A DNA stretch of 64,000 nt from contig JAGFNJ010000018.1 in the NCBI GenBank assembly GCA_017592775.1, forward strand, positions 21,738 through 85,737. The letters run 5' to 3'. Made by a program: the position numbers and the translations under genes. The notes under the pieces are model-generated. The model was not told where the DNA came from. It saw nothing but the letters and a program-made list of their open reading frames with translations, and did no database searches. How positions within the stretch are numbered: the first letter of the stretch is position 1; every line of letters starts with the position of its first letter. This document shows positions 19,641 to 27,647 of the stretch, piece by piece. This DNA is from Candidatus Accumulibacter conexus (GTDB lineage Bacteria; Pseudomonadota; Gammaproteobacteria; Burkholderiales; Rhodocyclaceae).

Positions 19641-20852
19641 ATGGCGATTGGTGAGGAAAAGGTCTTGGCTACAACTACTTGTTGCAGAGCTTCGAGAGTG
19701 CTGACGGTGTCTGCGGGCGTTGCCGCGGCACTCCTTGCCGGCTGTTCGACCTTCCCCGACTGGCTCCCGTCGACCGGACCGAGCCGACAGCAGGTGATCG
19801 AGGTCCAGGAGAGGCAGCCGGATTCGCTGATCCAGGTCGTCGGCGTCACCGACCGCGTCGCGCGACGGCTCGTCGCGAGCCAGCAGCAGCAACTGTTTTC
19901 GCAGGTTCTGGCGAGCAAGGCCCCGTTCAGTTACACGATCGGGCCGGGCGATGTGCTCGAGGTCTCCGTCTGGGAGGCGCCGCCAGCGGTCCTCTTCGGC
20001 GCACCTGCCCTCGACCCGCGCGCTGGCGTCGCCGCCGCGCGGCCGACTGCCTTCCCCGAGCAGATGGTCAGCAGCGAGGGGACGCTCAACATCCCCTTTG
20101 CCGGATCGCTGCAGGTCGCCGGCAAGACACCGCAGCAGGTGGAGAACGAGGTCGTTCGCCGTCTCGCGGGCAAAGCCAATCAGCCGCAGGTGCTTGTTCG
20201 TGTCATCCGCAATGCGACATCGAATGTGACGGTGGTCGGCGAGGTGGCAGCAAGCACACGCATGCCGCTCACCGCGCGCGGCGAGCGACTGCTCGACGCA
20301 CTGGCCGCGGCCGGCGGCGTCCGGCAGCCGGTGGGAAAGGTGACGCTGCAACTGACACGCGGCGAGCAGGTGCATGCCCTCGCCCTGGACACGATCATTC
20401 GCGACCCGAAGCAGAACATCGCCCTGCAGCCGGGAGACGTCGTCACGGCACTCTTCCAGCCGCTGAGCTTCATCGTTCTCGGCGCCACGGCAAAGAATGA
20501 GGAACTCAACTTCGAGGCGCAGGGAATCACGCTGGCACAGGCGCTGGCGCGCGTCGGCGGCGTCCAGGACCGGCTGGCGGATGCCCGCGCCGTCTTCATT
20601 TTCCGCTTCGAGGACCCCGCGGTGCTTGACTTGCGTGTCCCACCGCGGACGACGCCGGAGGGCAAGGTGCCCGTCGTTTATGAAGTCAATCTCAAGAATC
20701 CGGAAACCTTCTTCGTCGCCCAGGGGTTCCCGGTACTCAACAGGGATGTCCTCTACGTGGCCAACTCCCCGGGCGCCGAGTTGCAGAAGTTCCTCGGAAT
20801 CATCATGCCGGCCGCGTACTCGGTACTCAATACCTACAACGTGACGAAGTGA
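19641..20852 (+). CDS. Wza-type polysaccharide export lipoprotein
   Basis: Outer-membrane polysaccharide secretin. A lipoprotein signal with lipobox LLAGC (Cys35 from this start) is followed by the export domain (FSYTIGPGDVLEVSVWE...), a beta-grasp/SLBB-like repeat region (TVVGEVAASTRMPL, TLLDALAAAGGV-type) and a second SLBB-like region (FIVLGATAKNEELNFEAQGITLAQAL). It ends in a short amphipathic stretch that could be the membrane helix of Wza. The start is uncertain: the ATG at 19641 has no clear RBS, whereas a TTG at 19665 has GAGGAAAAGG just before it and gives a more standard signal peptide. The flanking glycosyltransferases indicate an exopolysaccharide locus. Confidence 0.9.
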   Translation: MAIGEEKVLATTTCCRASRVLTVSAGVAAALLAGCSTFPDWLPSTGPSRQQVIEVQERQPDSLIQVVGVTDRVARRLVASQQQQLFSQVLASKAPFSYTIGPGDVLEVSVWEAPPAVLFGAPALDPRAGVAAARPTAFPEQMVSSEGTLNIPFAGSLQVAGKTPQQVENEVVRRLAGKANQPQVLVRVIRNATSNVTVVGEVAASTRMPLTARGERLLDALAAAGGVRQPVGKVTLQLTRGEQVHALALDTIIRDPKQNIALQPGDVVTALFQPLSFIVLGATAKNEELNFEAQGITLAQALARVGGVQDRLADARAVFIFRFEDPAVLDLRVPPRTTPEGKVPVVYEVNLKNPETFFVAQGFPVLNRDVLYVANSPGAELQKFLGIIMPAAYSVLNTYNVTK

Positions 20853-20931
20853 CGGGCAGCAGCGCCAGCGGTAGCCGCTGCCGCCACCCGGCAGCAGGCT
20901 GCCAGCACGTGACGGCCGCAGCGAGCGGTGC

Positions 20932-22107
20932 ATGAAGTCGACGCTGCTCGACGTCAGCCGCCTTCTCGACCGGCGGCTGCAGCGGCGCTTGCCGACCGGC
21001 ATCGATCGCGTCAGCCTGGAGTACGTGCGGCACTTCGGCCCCCACTCCACGGCGCTCGTGCACGCTGCCGGACAATGGATCGAACTGTCCACGGGCGACT
21101 CGACGCGCCTGTTCACTGGCCTGCTCGCCGAACCAGCCGACTCGCGACGTTTCAACGCGCTGATCGCGTGGCTGGTGGCCAAGGCACTGCCACGCAGCAT
21201 CGGCGCACGCTTCACCTCGCGCCGGCTGCTCCTCAATACCGGACACACCGGACTCGACCAGCCCGGGTATGCACACTCGCTGCATCGCTCGGCGTTGCGA
21301 CCGGTCTTCTTCGTCCACGATCTCATTCCGCTGAGCTACCCGGAGTATTGCCGTCCAGGCGAGTCCACACGCCACCGCATCCGCATGCAGACCGTGCTGT
21401 CGACCGGGCAAGGGGTCATCGTCAACTCGCAGGCGACCCTCGATGCGATGCAGCAATACGCGGCAGAGCACCACCAGCCGATGCCGCCCGCTGTCGTCGC
21501 ACCGCTGGCGCCGCCGCAGTGGCCCGAGGCAGGCAGCCAGCCGCCCTTGCCGCCACCCTACTTCGTCATGCTTGGCACGATCGAACCGCGCAAGAATCAC
21601 TGGCTGATCCTGCACGTCTGGCGGCAGCTGATCGCGAAGATGGGCGCCAGCACGCCGCGCCTTCTCGTCATCGGTCAGCACGGCTGGGAGAGCGAGAACG
21701 TCGTCGATCTGCTCGAGCGCTGCGAAGCCCTGCAGGGCTTCGTCTTCGAGCGATCCGGCTGTTCCGATGCCGAACTCGCAACCTGCATGCAGCATGCGCA
21801 GGCGTTGCTGTTCCCGTCGTTCGCCGAAGGCTACGGCATGCCGCTCGTCGAGGCGCTGGCTCTGGGCCTGCCGGTGATCGCGAGTGACCTGCCCGCTTTC
21901 CGTGAAGTGGGCGGCCCGGTTCCGGAGTACCTCGATCCCCTCGATGGCCGGCGGTGGACGGACCTGATCGTCGACTACGCGTTGCCCGAGAGCCCGTGCC
22001 GCCGGGCTCAGGTGCAGCGGCTCGAGGGTTTCGTCGCGCCGACCTGGCCGGCGCACTTCGCGCGCGTGGAAGCCCTGCTGGACCGCTTGGACCCGGCCAG
22101 CGCCTGA
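20932..22107 (+). CDS. Family 4 (GT-B) glycosyltransferase
   Basis: A 391-residue GT-B enzyme. The C-terminal donor-binding half has MLGTIEPRKNH, VIGQHGWESENV, and the FPSFAEGYGMPLVEALALGLPVIASD motif, where the two Glu define the EX7E signature of GT4 mannosyl- or related transferases. The N-terminal acceptor half includes FVHDLIPLSYPEYCRPG, common in O-antigen and capsule mannosyltransferases. It starts 79 bp after the export lipoprotein gene, so it probably shares its transcript. The exact sugar is not predictable. Confidence 0.88.
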   Translation: MKSTLLDVSRLLDRRLQRRLPTGIDRVSLEYVRHFGPHSTALVHAAGQWIELSTGDSTRLFTGLLAEPADSRRFNALIAWLVAKALPRSIGARFTSRRLLLNTGHTGLDQPGYAHSLHRSALRPVFFVHDLIPLSYPEYCRPGESTRHRIRMQTVLSTGQGVIVNSQATLDAMQQYAAEHHQPMPPAVVAPLAPPQWPEAGSQPPLPPPYFVMLGTIEPRKNHWLILHVWRQLIAKMGASTPRLLVIGQHGWESENVVDLLERCEALQGFVFERSGCSDAELATCMQHAQALLFPSFAEGYGMPLVEALALGLPVIASDLPAFREVGGPVPEYLDPLDGRRWTDLIVDYALPESPCRRAQVQRLEGFVAPTWPAHFARVEALLDRLDPASA

Positions 22108-22233
22108 TCGGCCTGCACCGGCCTGGTTCGCCGCCGTCGATTCGCCCTATGGTCCCTGGTGCTGCCGAACCCAAGGGCGAAGCGGCCGCCAGCGGCCAGG
22201 CAGCGGTCGTCACGGCACCCCCGCGGCCCCGGA

Positions 22234-23379
22234 TCAGGACCTGAGACGCGCCGGACCGAGCCGCTCGGCGGTCAGGCCATGTGCTGCGACGTGCGCGGGT
22301 AACGGCAGCCCACGAACCAGTGCCGCGCAGCTTGCGCCCATCGCCGGTGCGGTCTGGATGCCGTAACCACCCTGGGCAGCGACCCAGAAGAATCCGGCGC
22401 CCCCCGGGTCGAAGCCGCCAACGAGGTCACCGTCGGTGACGAAGGAGCGCAAACCGGCCCAGGTGTGAGTCGGACGGCGGATGCTCAGGGTGGTCATTTC
22501 TGCCAGACGGTGGATTCCCAACGCGATGTCCAGCTCCTCGGGCTGCACGTCCTGCGGCTCGACCGGATCGGCATTGGCCGGCGAGCCGAGCAGTACACCC
22601 GCGTCAGGCTTGAAGTACCAGTCTTCAGCGATGCCGATCGTCAGCGGCCAGCGCGCCACATCGACGCCTTCGGGTGGCGGAAAGACGAAGACCGATCGAC
22701 GTCTGGGCTGCAGGCCGATGGGCGCAACCGCTGCCAGTTGCGCGATCCTGTCGGCCCAGGCGCCTGCCGCGTTGAGCACCGTTTGTGCAGCGTAATCGCG
22801 CCCCCCGGCGGACACCCGCCAGCCGCGATCGCTTCGGGACAGGGTCGTCACTTCGGCATCGCAGACAAGCCTGCCGCCGTGCTGGCGCAGGCCGCGCAGG
22901 TAGCCCTGATGCAGGGCGTTGACATCGACGTCGGCAGCCGCCGGGTCGAAGACCGCGCCGATCACCCTGTCGGCTCGCAGGACGGGCACCATGGCGCAGG
23001 CCTGCTGTGGACCGAGGAGCTGCATGCGGCCGTTCACCCTGCACAGGGCCTGCCAGCTCTGCTGCAACAGCGCCTCCTGCCCCTGGGTGGCGACGAGCAG
23101 GGCGCCGCGGGCTGCCAGCAGCGGATGCTCGGCAAAACCTGGCGGCGGGCACTCGAGGAAGGCCCGGCTGGCCATCGTCAGCGCGCGGACCTGCGCGCTG
23201 CCATAGCTCTCGGCGAAGAGCGCCGCCGAGCGACCGGTCGAGTGATAGCCCGGCTGCGATTCACGTTCGAGGACAATGACGCGGCCCCAGGGTGCGAGGT
23301 GCCAGGCGACGGACGCGCCGGCAATGCCACCCCCGATGACGATGAAGTCTGCCTGCTCGGGCGGCTGCAGGTTGGTCAT
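22234..23379 (-). CDS. FAD-dependent oxidoreductase of the DAO (glycine/D-amino acid oxidase) family
   Basis: A 381-residue flavoprotein. The N-terminus ADFIVIGGGIAGASVAWHLA is an FAD-binding Rossmann motif (GxGxxG). Further family marks are STGRSAALFAESYGS, LNAAGAWADRIA and a C-terminal FVTDGDLVGGFDPGGAGFFWVAAQGGYGIQTAPAMG, the second dinucleotide contact. Members oxidise amines of small amino acids and derivatives; the substrate here is not determinable. The ATG has a GAGGAGCG site. It is separated by 210 bp from the EEP gene and by 126 bp from the convergent GT4 gene. Confidence 0.88.
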   Translation of the reverse strand: MTNLQPPEQADFIVIGGGIAGASVAWHLAPWGRVIVLERESQPGYHSTGRSAALFAESYGSAQVRALTMASRAFLECPPPGFAEHPLLAARGALLVATQGQEALLQQSWQALCRVNGRMQLLGPQQACAMVPVLRADRVIGAVFDPAAADVDVNALHQGYLRGLRQHGGRLVCDAEVTTLSRSDRGWRVSAGGRDYAAQTVLNAAGAWADRIAQLAAVAPIGLQPRRRSVFVFPPPEGVDVARWPLTIGIAEDWYFKPDAGVLLGSPANADPVEPQDVQPEELDIALGIHRLAEMTTLSIRRPTHTWAGLRSFVTDGDLVGGFDPGGAGFFWVAAQGGYGIQTAPAMGASCAALVRGLPLPAHVAAHGLTAERLGPARLRS

Positions 23380-23589
23380 GGCACGCTCCTCTGAGTGGTT
23401 CTGCCAGGCGGGTTGCTGTCCACATCATCGGCGGGGAACGCTGGCTGGGCAGCCTTCTCCGGTCGCGGCGACGATACCGGCGCCAGCCGGCAACCTGGAG
23501 CCTGGCACGGACCCGCCGTGCCCGCGATTGTCGCACGGCAAGCCCGTTCGACCGTCAGGCAGCAGATCAGGGCGCCGCGTGGTTGCCCC

Positions 23590-24444
23590 TTACCGTGCCC
23601 CGGCAGGACGCGGCGGGCGCAGGGCGAGTTCGGCGATCAGCGGCGCATGGTCGGAGCAGCGGGCCCAGGCAATGCCCTTGGGAACATGCATCTCGAGCAC
23701 CTGAAAGCCGCGCACGTAGATGCGGTCGAGCGTCAGCCAGGGAGCAAAGCTGGGGAAGGTGCGGGCAACCTCCACCGGCGTCGCGCGGCCGCTCCGCCAC
23801 GGCAGCAGCCAGTCGAGCAGGCGGCGGTCTGGTGGCTCGGTGGGTGATCCCGCGGTCACCTCGTCGACGCCGAGCCGCTCGCGCAGCACACGGTCGACCC
23901 GCTGCTGCCAGTCGTTGAAGTCGCCGGCTATGATCAGCGGCGCCCTGGCCGGTACCTCGCGGTGAACGAAGTCGGCAAGAAAGGTCGCCTGACGCAGGCG
24001 GCTCCGCTTGATCAGCCCGAAATGCACGCAGATTAGGTGCACATCCTTGCCGCGTCCGCGCCCGAGGCGGATCACCGCATGCAGCAGGCCGCGCTTCTCG
24101 AGCAGGTGGTCCGAAATGTCGTGGTTGGTGTGGGCGACGATGCGGTGGCGCGAGAGGATCGCGTTGCCGTGATGCCCGTGTGGATAGGCCGCATTCATGC
24201 CGTAGGCGCGGTGCTCGTAGGCACCGGTGGCAAGGAAATCAAGCTGCGTTCCGGACGACGGGTAGCCCGGCTGGCGGGCGAGACGCTCGTTGCGGTCCTG
24301 CACCTCCTGCAGGAAGACGATATCGGCATCGATCGCGTCGAGTGCCAGCCGGACATCGTGAATCCGCGGCCGCCCGCGAATCCCGGTCACACCCTTGTGT
24401 ATGTTGTAGGTCGCCACCCTCAGCTTCACGGCCGTGTCCGGCAT
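23590..24444 (-). CDS. Endonuclease/exonuclease/phosphatase (EEP) family hydrolase
   Basis: A 284-residue metal-dependent phosphoesterase. Diagnostic motifs are RVATYNIHKG (N-terminal metal site), FLQEVQDRN (Glu ligand), GDFNDWQ, and the C-terminal SDHAPLIAEL with its Asp-His pair. EEP proteins cleave nucleic acids, phospholipids or inositol phosphates; the substrate is unknown here. It begins 19 bp after the stop of the lipoprotein gene and is the last gene of the MarR-SRPBCC-lipoprotein-EEP unit. There is no signal peptide, so it is cytoplasmic. Confidence 0.85.
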   Translation of the reverse strand: MPDTAVKLRVATYNIHKGVTGIRGRPRIHDVRLALDAIDADIVFLQEVQDRNERLARQPGYPSSGTQLDFLATGAYEHRAYGMNAAYPHGHHGNAILSRHRIVAHTNHDISDHLLEKRGLLHAVIRLGRGRGKDVHLICVHFGLIKRSRLRQATFLADFVHREVPARAPLIIAGDFNDWQQRVDRVLRERLGVDEVTAGSPTEPPDRRLLDWLLPWRSGRATPVEVARTFPSFAPWLTLDRIYVRGFQVLEMHVPKGIAWARCSDHAPLIAELALRPPRPAGAR

Positions 24445-24463
24445 GCTCCCCCCTCATGTGACC

Positions 24464-25924
24464 TCATGGCAGGCGCTCGAAGTAGCGATCGAGCAGTGCC
24501 GGGTCGTCGAAGTGGCGCCGACCGACGAACGCCGTCGCATGCCGACCCCATTGCCGCATCTGACCCGCACTGCGCACGCCCATCGGCCAGAAGAAGAAAC
24601 GCTCCAGCCGTTCGCTACCGGGGAGCAGTCCGTCGGCGGCAAAGACACTGCGCCGGCCACCACCCGGCAACGGCAGCGAGCGCAGTTCGTCGTCGTCACG
24701 CAGCGCCAGCGGTACTCCCGCTGCCGCGGCAGCCGCCTCGACCACGACCTGCTGCAGATAATGCGTGCCGGCTGCCAGCCTGAGGACGACACGCTCGTTC
24801 GCCATCGGCGCCGGCAGCACTTGTGGCGCGAACAGGCCCTCGTCGATGCCGGCCGGCCGTGCTCGGGCGCGCAGCCGTTCGCCGGGAAAGAACAGGTGGT
24901 AGCAACCGCAGGGGTGAATCGTGTCGTAGACCAGTGGACTGCCATCCTCGGCCAGCGTGACGCGCCAGAGCAGGCCGTCGAAACGCCCTGCCAGCAGATC
25001 AACAGCCCGCTCGGGCGGGCGCTCGGAAAACCATGCAGTGTAACTCAGCTGCAACAGCCAACGGCCCGCCATTTGCGCATGCCCGCTGCGAACGTAGAGC
25101 ACCGGTGCCGCCGTGGCGACCGCCAGCCGCTCGCCGCCGACGCCATCGGCCTGCCAGACGAGCGCTCCGGGTCGGTCCTGGTCGCCGGCAGTCTCGATCT
25201 CCAGCCGGGGAGCATGGCGGACGACGAGTTCGGCGAGTGTCGGGCCGGCAACGCCGGGCAGGCCGAGCTGCGGCAGATCCCTGACTGTCGGCAGGCTCTC
25301 CGGCAGCGGCTCGGGAACGTAGCGCACGCGCTGCCGGCCGCCGGTCGCCCCCTGTGCCTGCGCGGCGAAGATGGCCAGCGTCTCCTGCTGCCAACGCTCG
25401 ACGCCGGCAGCGAAGAGGTAACGGGTCAGCGGATAGAGGCCGAGCGCGCGCAGCGTTGTCGAATAGTCGTCCGGCACCTGTGCCACCGCCCGCAGCTTCG
25501 CCAGCAGCTCCTGGTCGGCCACGCTGAGCGTCTGCCGACATGCAGCCAGTGCCGCGACGGTGGCGGTCGTCGTGCCGGCGGTGTTGGCGAGTTCGAGCGA
25601 GCGGTCGGCGGCATCGAGTTCCGCCAGCGCGCGATACCATGGCGCCGCAGGCTCGTCACCCGACTCCACCGTCGTGGCAGCAGCCAGCCGGGCGAGTACA
25701 CGGTCTGTGCGCAGGTGGGGAAAGCCGGGCACACGCGGCGATTGCGCATCGCGCGTCCCGTCGGCATCGATGCGGCGGTCGACCGCTGCGAACAGGCGCG
25801 CGCAATCGCCGACGGCATCATCGCGCAGGCGGCGTTGCGCCGCTGGATCGTCGGCATGCGGATCGAGTCCGGCACAGCCGAGCAGCACGCAGCAACCGGC
25901 GACGAGCAACGACGCACGCTTCAT
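24464..25924 (-). CDS. Unrecognised 486-residue lipoprotein
   Basis: I do not recognise a family. The N-terminus MKRASLLVAGCCVLLGC has a lipobox with the lipidated Cys at 17. The mature protein is mixed alpha/beta and contains a Cys/His-rich patch, TIHPCGCYHLFFPGE, and a C-terminal aromatic region (FFFWPMGVRSAGQM). An outer-membrane periplasmic-face anchor is likely. Its ATG overlaps the stop of the SRPBCC gene (ATGA, 4 bases), so the two are translationally coupled. The pairing with a secreted SRPBCC protein suggests a lipid- or hydrophobic-ligand-related role; this is inference. Confidence 0.6.
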   Translation of the reverse strand: MKRASLLVAGCCVLLGCAGLDPHADDPAAQRRLRDDAVGDCARLFAAVDRRIDADGTRDAQSPRVPGFPHLRTDRVLARLAAATTVESGDEPAAPWYRALAELDAADRSLELANTAGTTTATVAALAACRQTLSVADQELLAKLRAVAQVPDDYSTTLRALGLYPLTRYLFAAGVERWQQETLAIFAAQAQGATGGRQRVRYVPEPLPESLPTVRDLPQLGLPGVAGPTLAELVVRHAPRLEIETAGDQDRPGALVWQADGVGGERLAVATAAPVLYVRSGHAQMAGRWLLQLSYTAWFSERPPERAVDLLAGRFDGLLWRVTLAEDGSPLVYDTIHPCGCYHLFFPGERLRARARPAGIDEGLFAPQVLPAPMANERVVLRLAAGTHYLQQVVVEAAAAAAGVPLALRDDDELRSLPLPGGGRRSVFAADGLLPGSERLERFFFWPMGVRSAGQMRQWGRHATAFVGRRHFDDPALLDRYFERLP

Positions 25925-26583
25925 CCGGGTTGCTCGCCGCCGGCAAGCGCCTGCTGCCGGCGCTCGATCTCACGCAGCATGGCCTCGAACTGGGCGCGCA
26001 TCGTCTGCCGCACGGCGGCGACTCCGAAAAGCGTACCGACCAGCGGTGGGAGCGGGGTCGCCAGTTCGAAACGCGCGTCGTAGTCGAGCCGCACAACGCC
26101 TGGCGGGAGCCCCCCGCTCCCCTTGCTGATGCGGTAGCGGCCACTGAAGCTGCGCAGCGTCGACGCGTCGCTGGCGCCCACGTCTGCCGGCGCCAGCGAC
26201 GCGTCGACGGTCGTGTACGGGACGTGGAGGACATCGAGACGCAGTTGCACCGGCAGCTCGAAGAACACAACCGTAAAGACGCCTGCCTGCTCCAGCAGCA
26301 GGCGGTTGCCCTGGCGCTCGAGCACGCGCGCGCGCCGGACGCCGGGGACAAACTCGCGCAGGCGCTCATAGTCGGTCAGGGTGTCCCAGACGATTCGCTG
26401 CCCCGCGGCGAGCTGCGCGCTGGCATGCACGCTGTACACCTCGGCGTCACGCCGGACCTCGACCTGCGCCACCGCTCCCCCCGCGGCGACGGCGGCAAGG
26501 CTGGAGGCCAGCGAAGCGATGCCGGCGAGGACTGGCACCCGCCACCGTCGCCAGTGTGGCTGCCGCGCCGCCAGCCCGCTCAT
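25921..26583 (-). CDS. SRPBCC-fold (START/polyketide cyclase-like) protein with N-terminal membrane or export segment
   Basis: A 220-residue protein. The N-terminal hydrophobic stretch (VPVLAGIASLASSLAAVAA) is a signal peptide or anchor. The rest fits the SRPBCC ligand-binding fold: VYSVHASAQLAAGQRIVWDTLTDYERLREFVPGV is the hallmark opening of COQ10/cyclase-type members, followed by alternating strands and a long C-terminal helix. Members bind hydrophobic ligands such as lipids or quinones. I chose the ATG at 26583 because it overlaps the MarR stop (ATGA); the frame is open 18 codons upstream. It is coupled at both ends, to marR and to the lipoprotein gene. Confidence 0.75.
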   Translation of the reverse strand: MSGLAARQPHWRRWRVPVLAGIASLASSLAAVAAGGAVAQVEVRRDAEVYSVHASAQLAAGQRIVWDTLTDYERLREFVPGVRRARVLERQGNRLLLEQAGVFTVVFFELPVQLRLDVLHVPYTTVDASLAPADVGASDASTLRSFSGRYRISKGSGGLPPGVVRLDYDARFELATPLPPLVGTLFGVAAVRQTMRAQFEAMLREIERRQQALAGGEQPG

Positions 26584-27176
26584 GCCTCGCCGCTGGGTGC
26601 CGGCGAGGTCTTGCGATCCGTTGCCACAGCGCTCCACTCACGACAAATCCTGACCGTCTGTTCGGCCGCCAGAGCTTCGCCAGTGAGGCCGCAGCGGTGG
26701 CTGCCGGGCGCACCGAGAAAGTGCGCGCATTCGCGGCACTGACCGAATGCCTGGCGGCCATTGAGTCGCTGCAGACTGCCGAGAACGCCGCGCAGCTGGA
26801 CGGCGAGGTCTTCGCGGTCGGCGCCGCCGGCAGCCAGAAGCTCGTCGAGACGCTGCGGCCAGCTGCCGGCCAGCACCTCCTCGCCCGCCGCAGTCAGCTG
26901 CAGGTGGACGCGGCGACCATGGCGATCGTCGCGGCTCCGACTGATCAACCCCTTGCGCTCGAGCATCGCCAACGTCTGCGAGACCGTGCCGCGGGTGATG
27001 CCGAGGTAGCTCGCGACGGCGATCGGGATATCGCTGTAGCGATTCGCCTGCGCGAGATAGCCGAGCACCTGCAGATGCACCGGCAACAGGCCATGGCGCG
27101 CGGCATCTTCGCGTACCAGTTGCTGGAGCAGTGCCGCCAGGCGCTCGAAAACGAAAACGGTCGGAGTCATCGACAT
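26580..27176 (-). CDS. MarR-family regulator with a C-terminal four-cysteine tail
   Basis: A 198-residue winged-helix repressor or activator. The MarR core (residues 8-140) includes PVHLQVLGYLAQ, ITRGTVSQTLAMLERKGLISR (recognition helix) and DDRHGRRVHLQLT (wing). The tail has Cys147, Cys150, Cys162 and Cys178 (C-x2-C-x11-C-x15-C), arranged as if to bind a metal or Fe-S cluster, so redox or metal sensing is plausible. The start is ATG 27176 or 27170. It is divergent from a CxxC thioredoxin-like gene; two 19-bp palindromes lie between them. It heads a four-gene operon with 4-base overlaps. Confidence 0.82.
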   Translation of the reverse strand: MSMTPTVFVFERLAALLQQLVREDAARHGLLPVHLQVLGYLAQANRYSDIPIAVASYLGITRGTVSQTLAMLERKGLISRSRDDRHGRRVHLQLTAAGEEVLAGSWPQRLDELLAAGGADREDLAVQLRGVLGSLQRLNGRQAFGQCRECAHFLGAPGSHRCGLTGEALAAEQTVRICREWSAVATDRKTSPAPSGEA

Positions 27177-27177
27177 A

Positions 27178-27196
27178 ATGTATCGCCTCGAATCAT
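27178..27196. promoter_or_regulatory. Candidate MarR operator 1 (abutting the marR start)
   Basis: The 19-bp site ATGTATCGCCTCGAATCAT fits ATGNNTCG-N3-CGANNCAT, the same pattern as the second site 57 bp away. It abuts the marR start codon and overlaps a possible minus-strand -10 (TACATT, 27182-27177) that pairs with TTGTCA at 27206-27201. That suits autorepression. The arm match is 6 of 8 bases. Confidence 0.5.
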
Positions 27197-27199
27197 TGC

Positions 27200-27229
27200 T
27201 TGACAAGTCGTTCGTGCCGGCGCTAGTGT
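27200..27229 (+). promoter_or_regulatory. Candidate promoter of the thioredoxin-like gene
   Basis: A perfect TTGACA -35 at 27200-27205 is followed after 18 bp by TAGTGT (27224-27229), a weak -10. It overlaps the opposite-facing -35 of marR, so the two promoters would compete. Confidence 0.4.
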
Positions 27230-27234
27230 ACTCC

Positions 27235-27253
27235 ATGCATCGAGTCGATGCAT
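27235..27253. promoter_or_regulatory. Candidate MarR operator 2 (perfect palindrome)
   Basis: ATGCATCGAGTCGATGCAT is a perfect 9-1-9 palindrome just downstream of the plus-strand -10, between promoter and the thioredoxin-like gene. A bound regulator here would block that promoter. It shares its arm pattern with operator 1. Confidence 0.6.
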
Positions 27254-27287
27254 TCATCGGTCCAACGTTCCGCCAAAGGAGAAAACC

Positions 27288-27521
27288 ATGAGCAGTGCCA
27301 TCTTCTACCACGCCGGCTGCCCGGTCTGTGTCGCCGCCGAACAACAGTTCGCCCAAGCCCTGGATCCCGCTCGTTACGCGGTCGAGGTGGTACACCTCGG
27401 CGAGGATTCGAGCCGCGTTGCCGAGGCTGAAAGCTTCGGCGTGCAATCGGTGCCGGCCCTGGTGATCGACGGGCAGGCATTTCACATCAACTTCGGCGCA
27501 CCGCTCTCGGCGCTGAAATAG
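27288..27521 (+). CDS. Thioredoxin/glutaredoxin-like small protein with CPVC motif
   Basis: A 77-residue thioredoxin-fold protein: SAIFYHAGCPVCVAAEQQFAQAL places the redox pair at Cys11 and Cys14 after the first strand, and SVPALVIDGQAFHINFG contains the cis-Pro loop. It is shorter than classical thioredoxin and near glutaredoxin size. An AGGAGAAAACC site precedes the ATG. It is divergent from the Cys-rich MarR gene, which suggests a thiol-redox circuit. Confidence 0.82.
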   Translation: MSSAIFYHAGCPVCVAAEQQFAQALDPARYAVEVVHLGEDSSRVAEAESFGVQSVPALVIDGQAFHINFGAPLSALK

Positions 27522-27543
27522 GCCACTGGCGCCGCGCGCGGCT

Positions 27544-27585
27544 GGCCGCCCCGGCAGGCGCCTTGCGGCGCCTGCCGGGGCGGCC
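27544..27585 (+). terminator. Perfect 19-bp hairpin, terminator-like
   Basis: Arms GGCCGCCCCGGCAGGCGCC (27544-27562) and its exact complement (27567-27585) enclose a TTGC loop. It begins 22 bp after the thioredoxin-like stop. There is no T-run, so it may act with Rho, protect RNA ends, or be a dispersed repeat. Confidence 0.5.
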
Positions 27586-27593
27586 GGTGGCTC

Positions 27594-27602
27594 TGCTATA
27601 CT
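27594..27602 (+). promoter_or_regulatory. Extended -10 promoter of the MBL hydrolase gene
   Basis: TGCTATACT is a TGn-extended -10 (5 of 6 match to TATAAT) placed 45 bp before the ATG at 27648. No -35 is needed for this class, and none is clear. Confidence 0.5.
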
Positions 27603-27647
27603 GCGCCACCGCTGTCACCCATATCCGCCCGCCCGGCGCCTTCGAGC

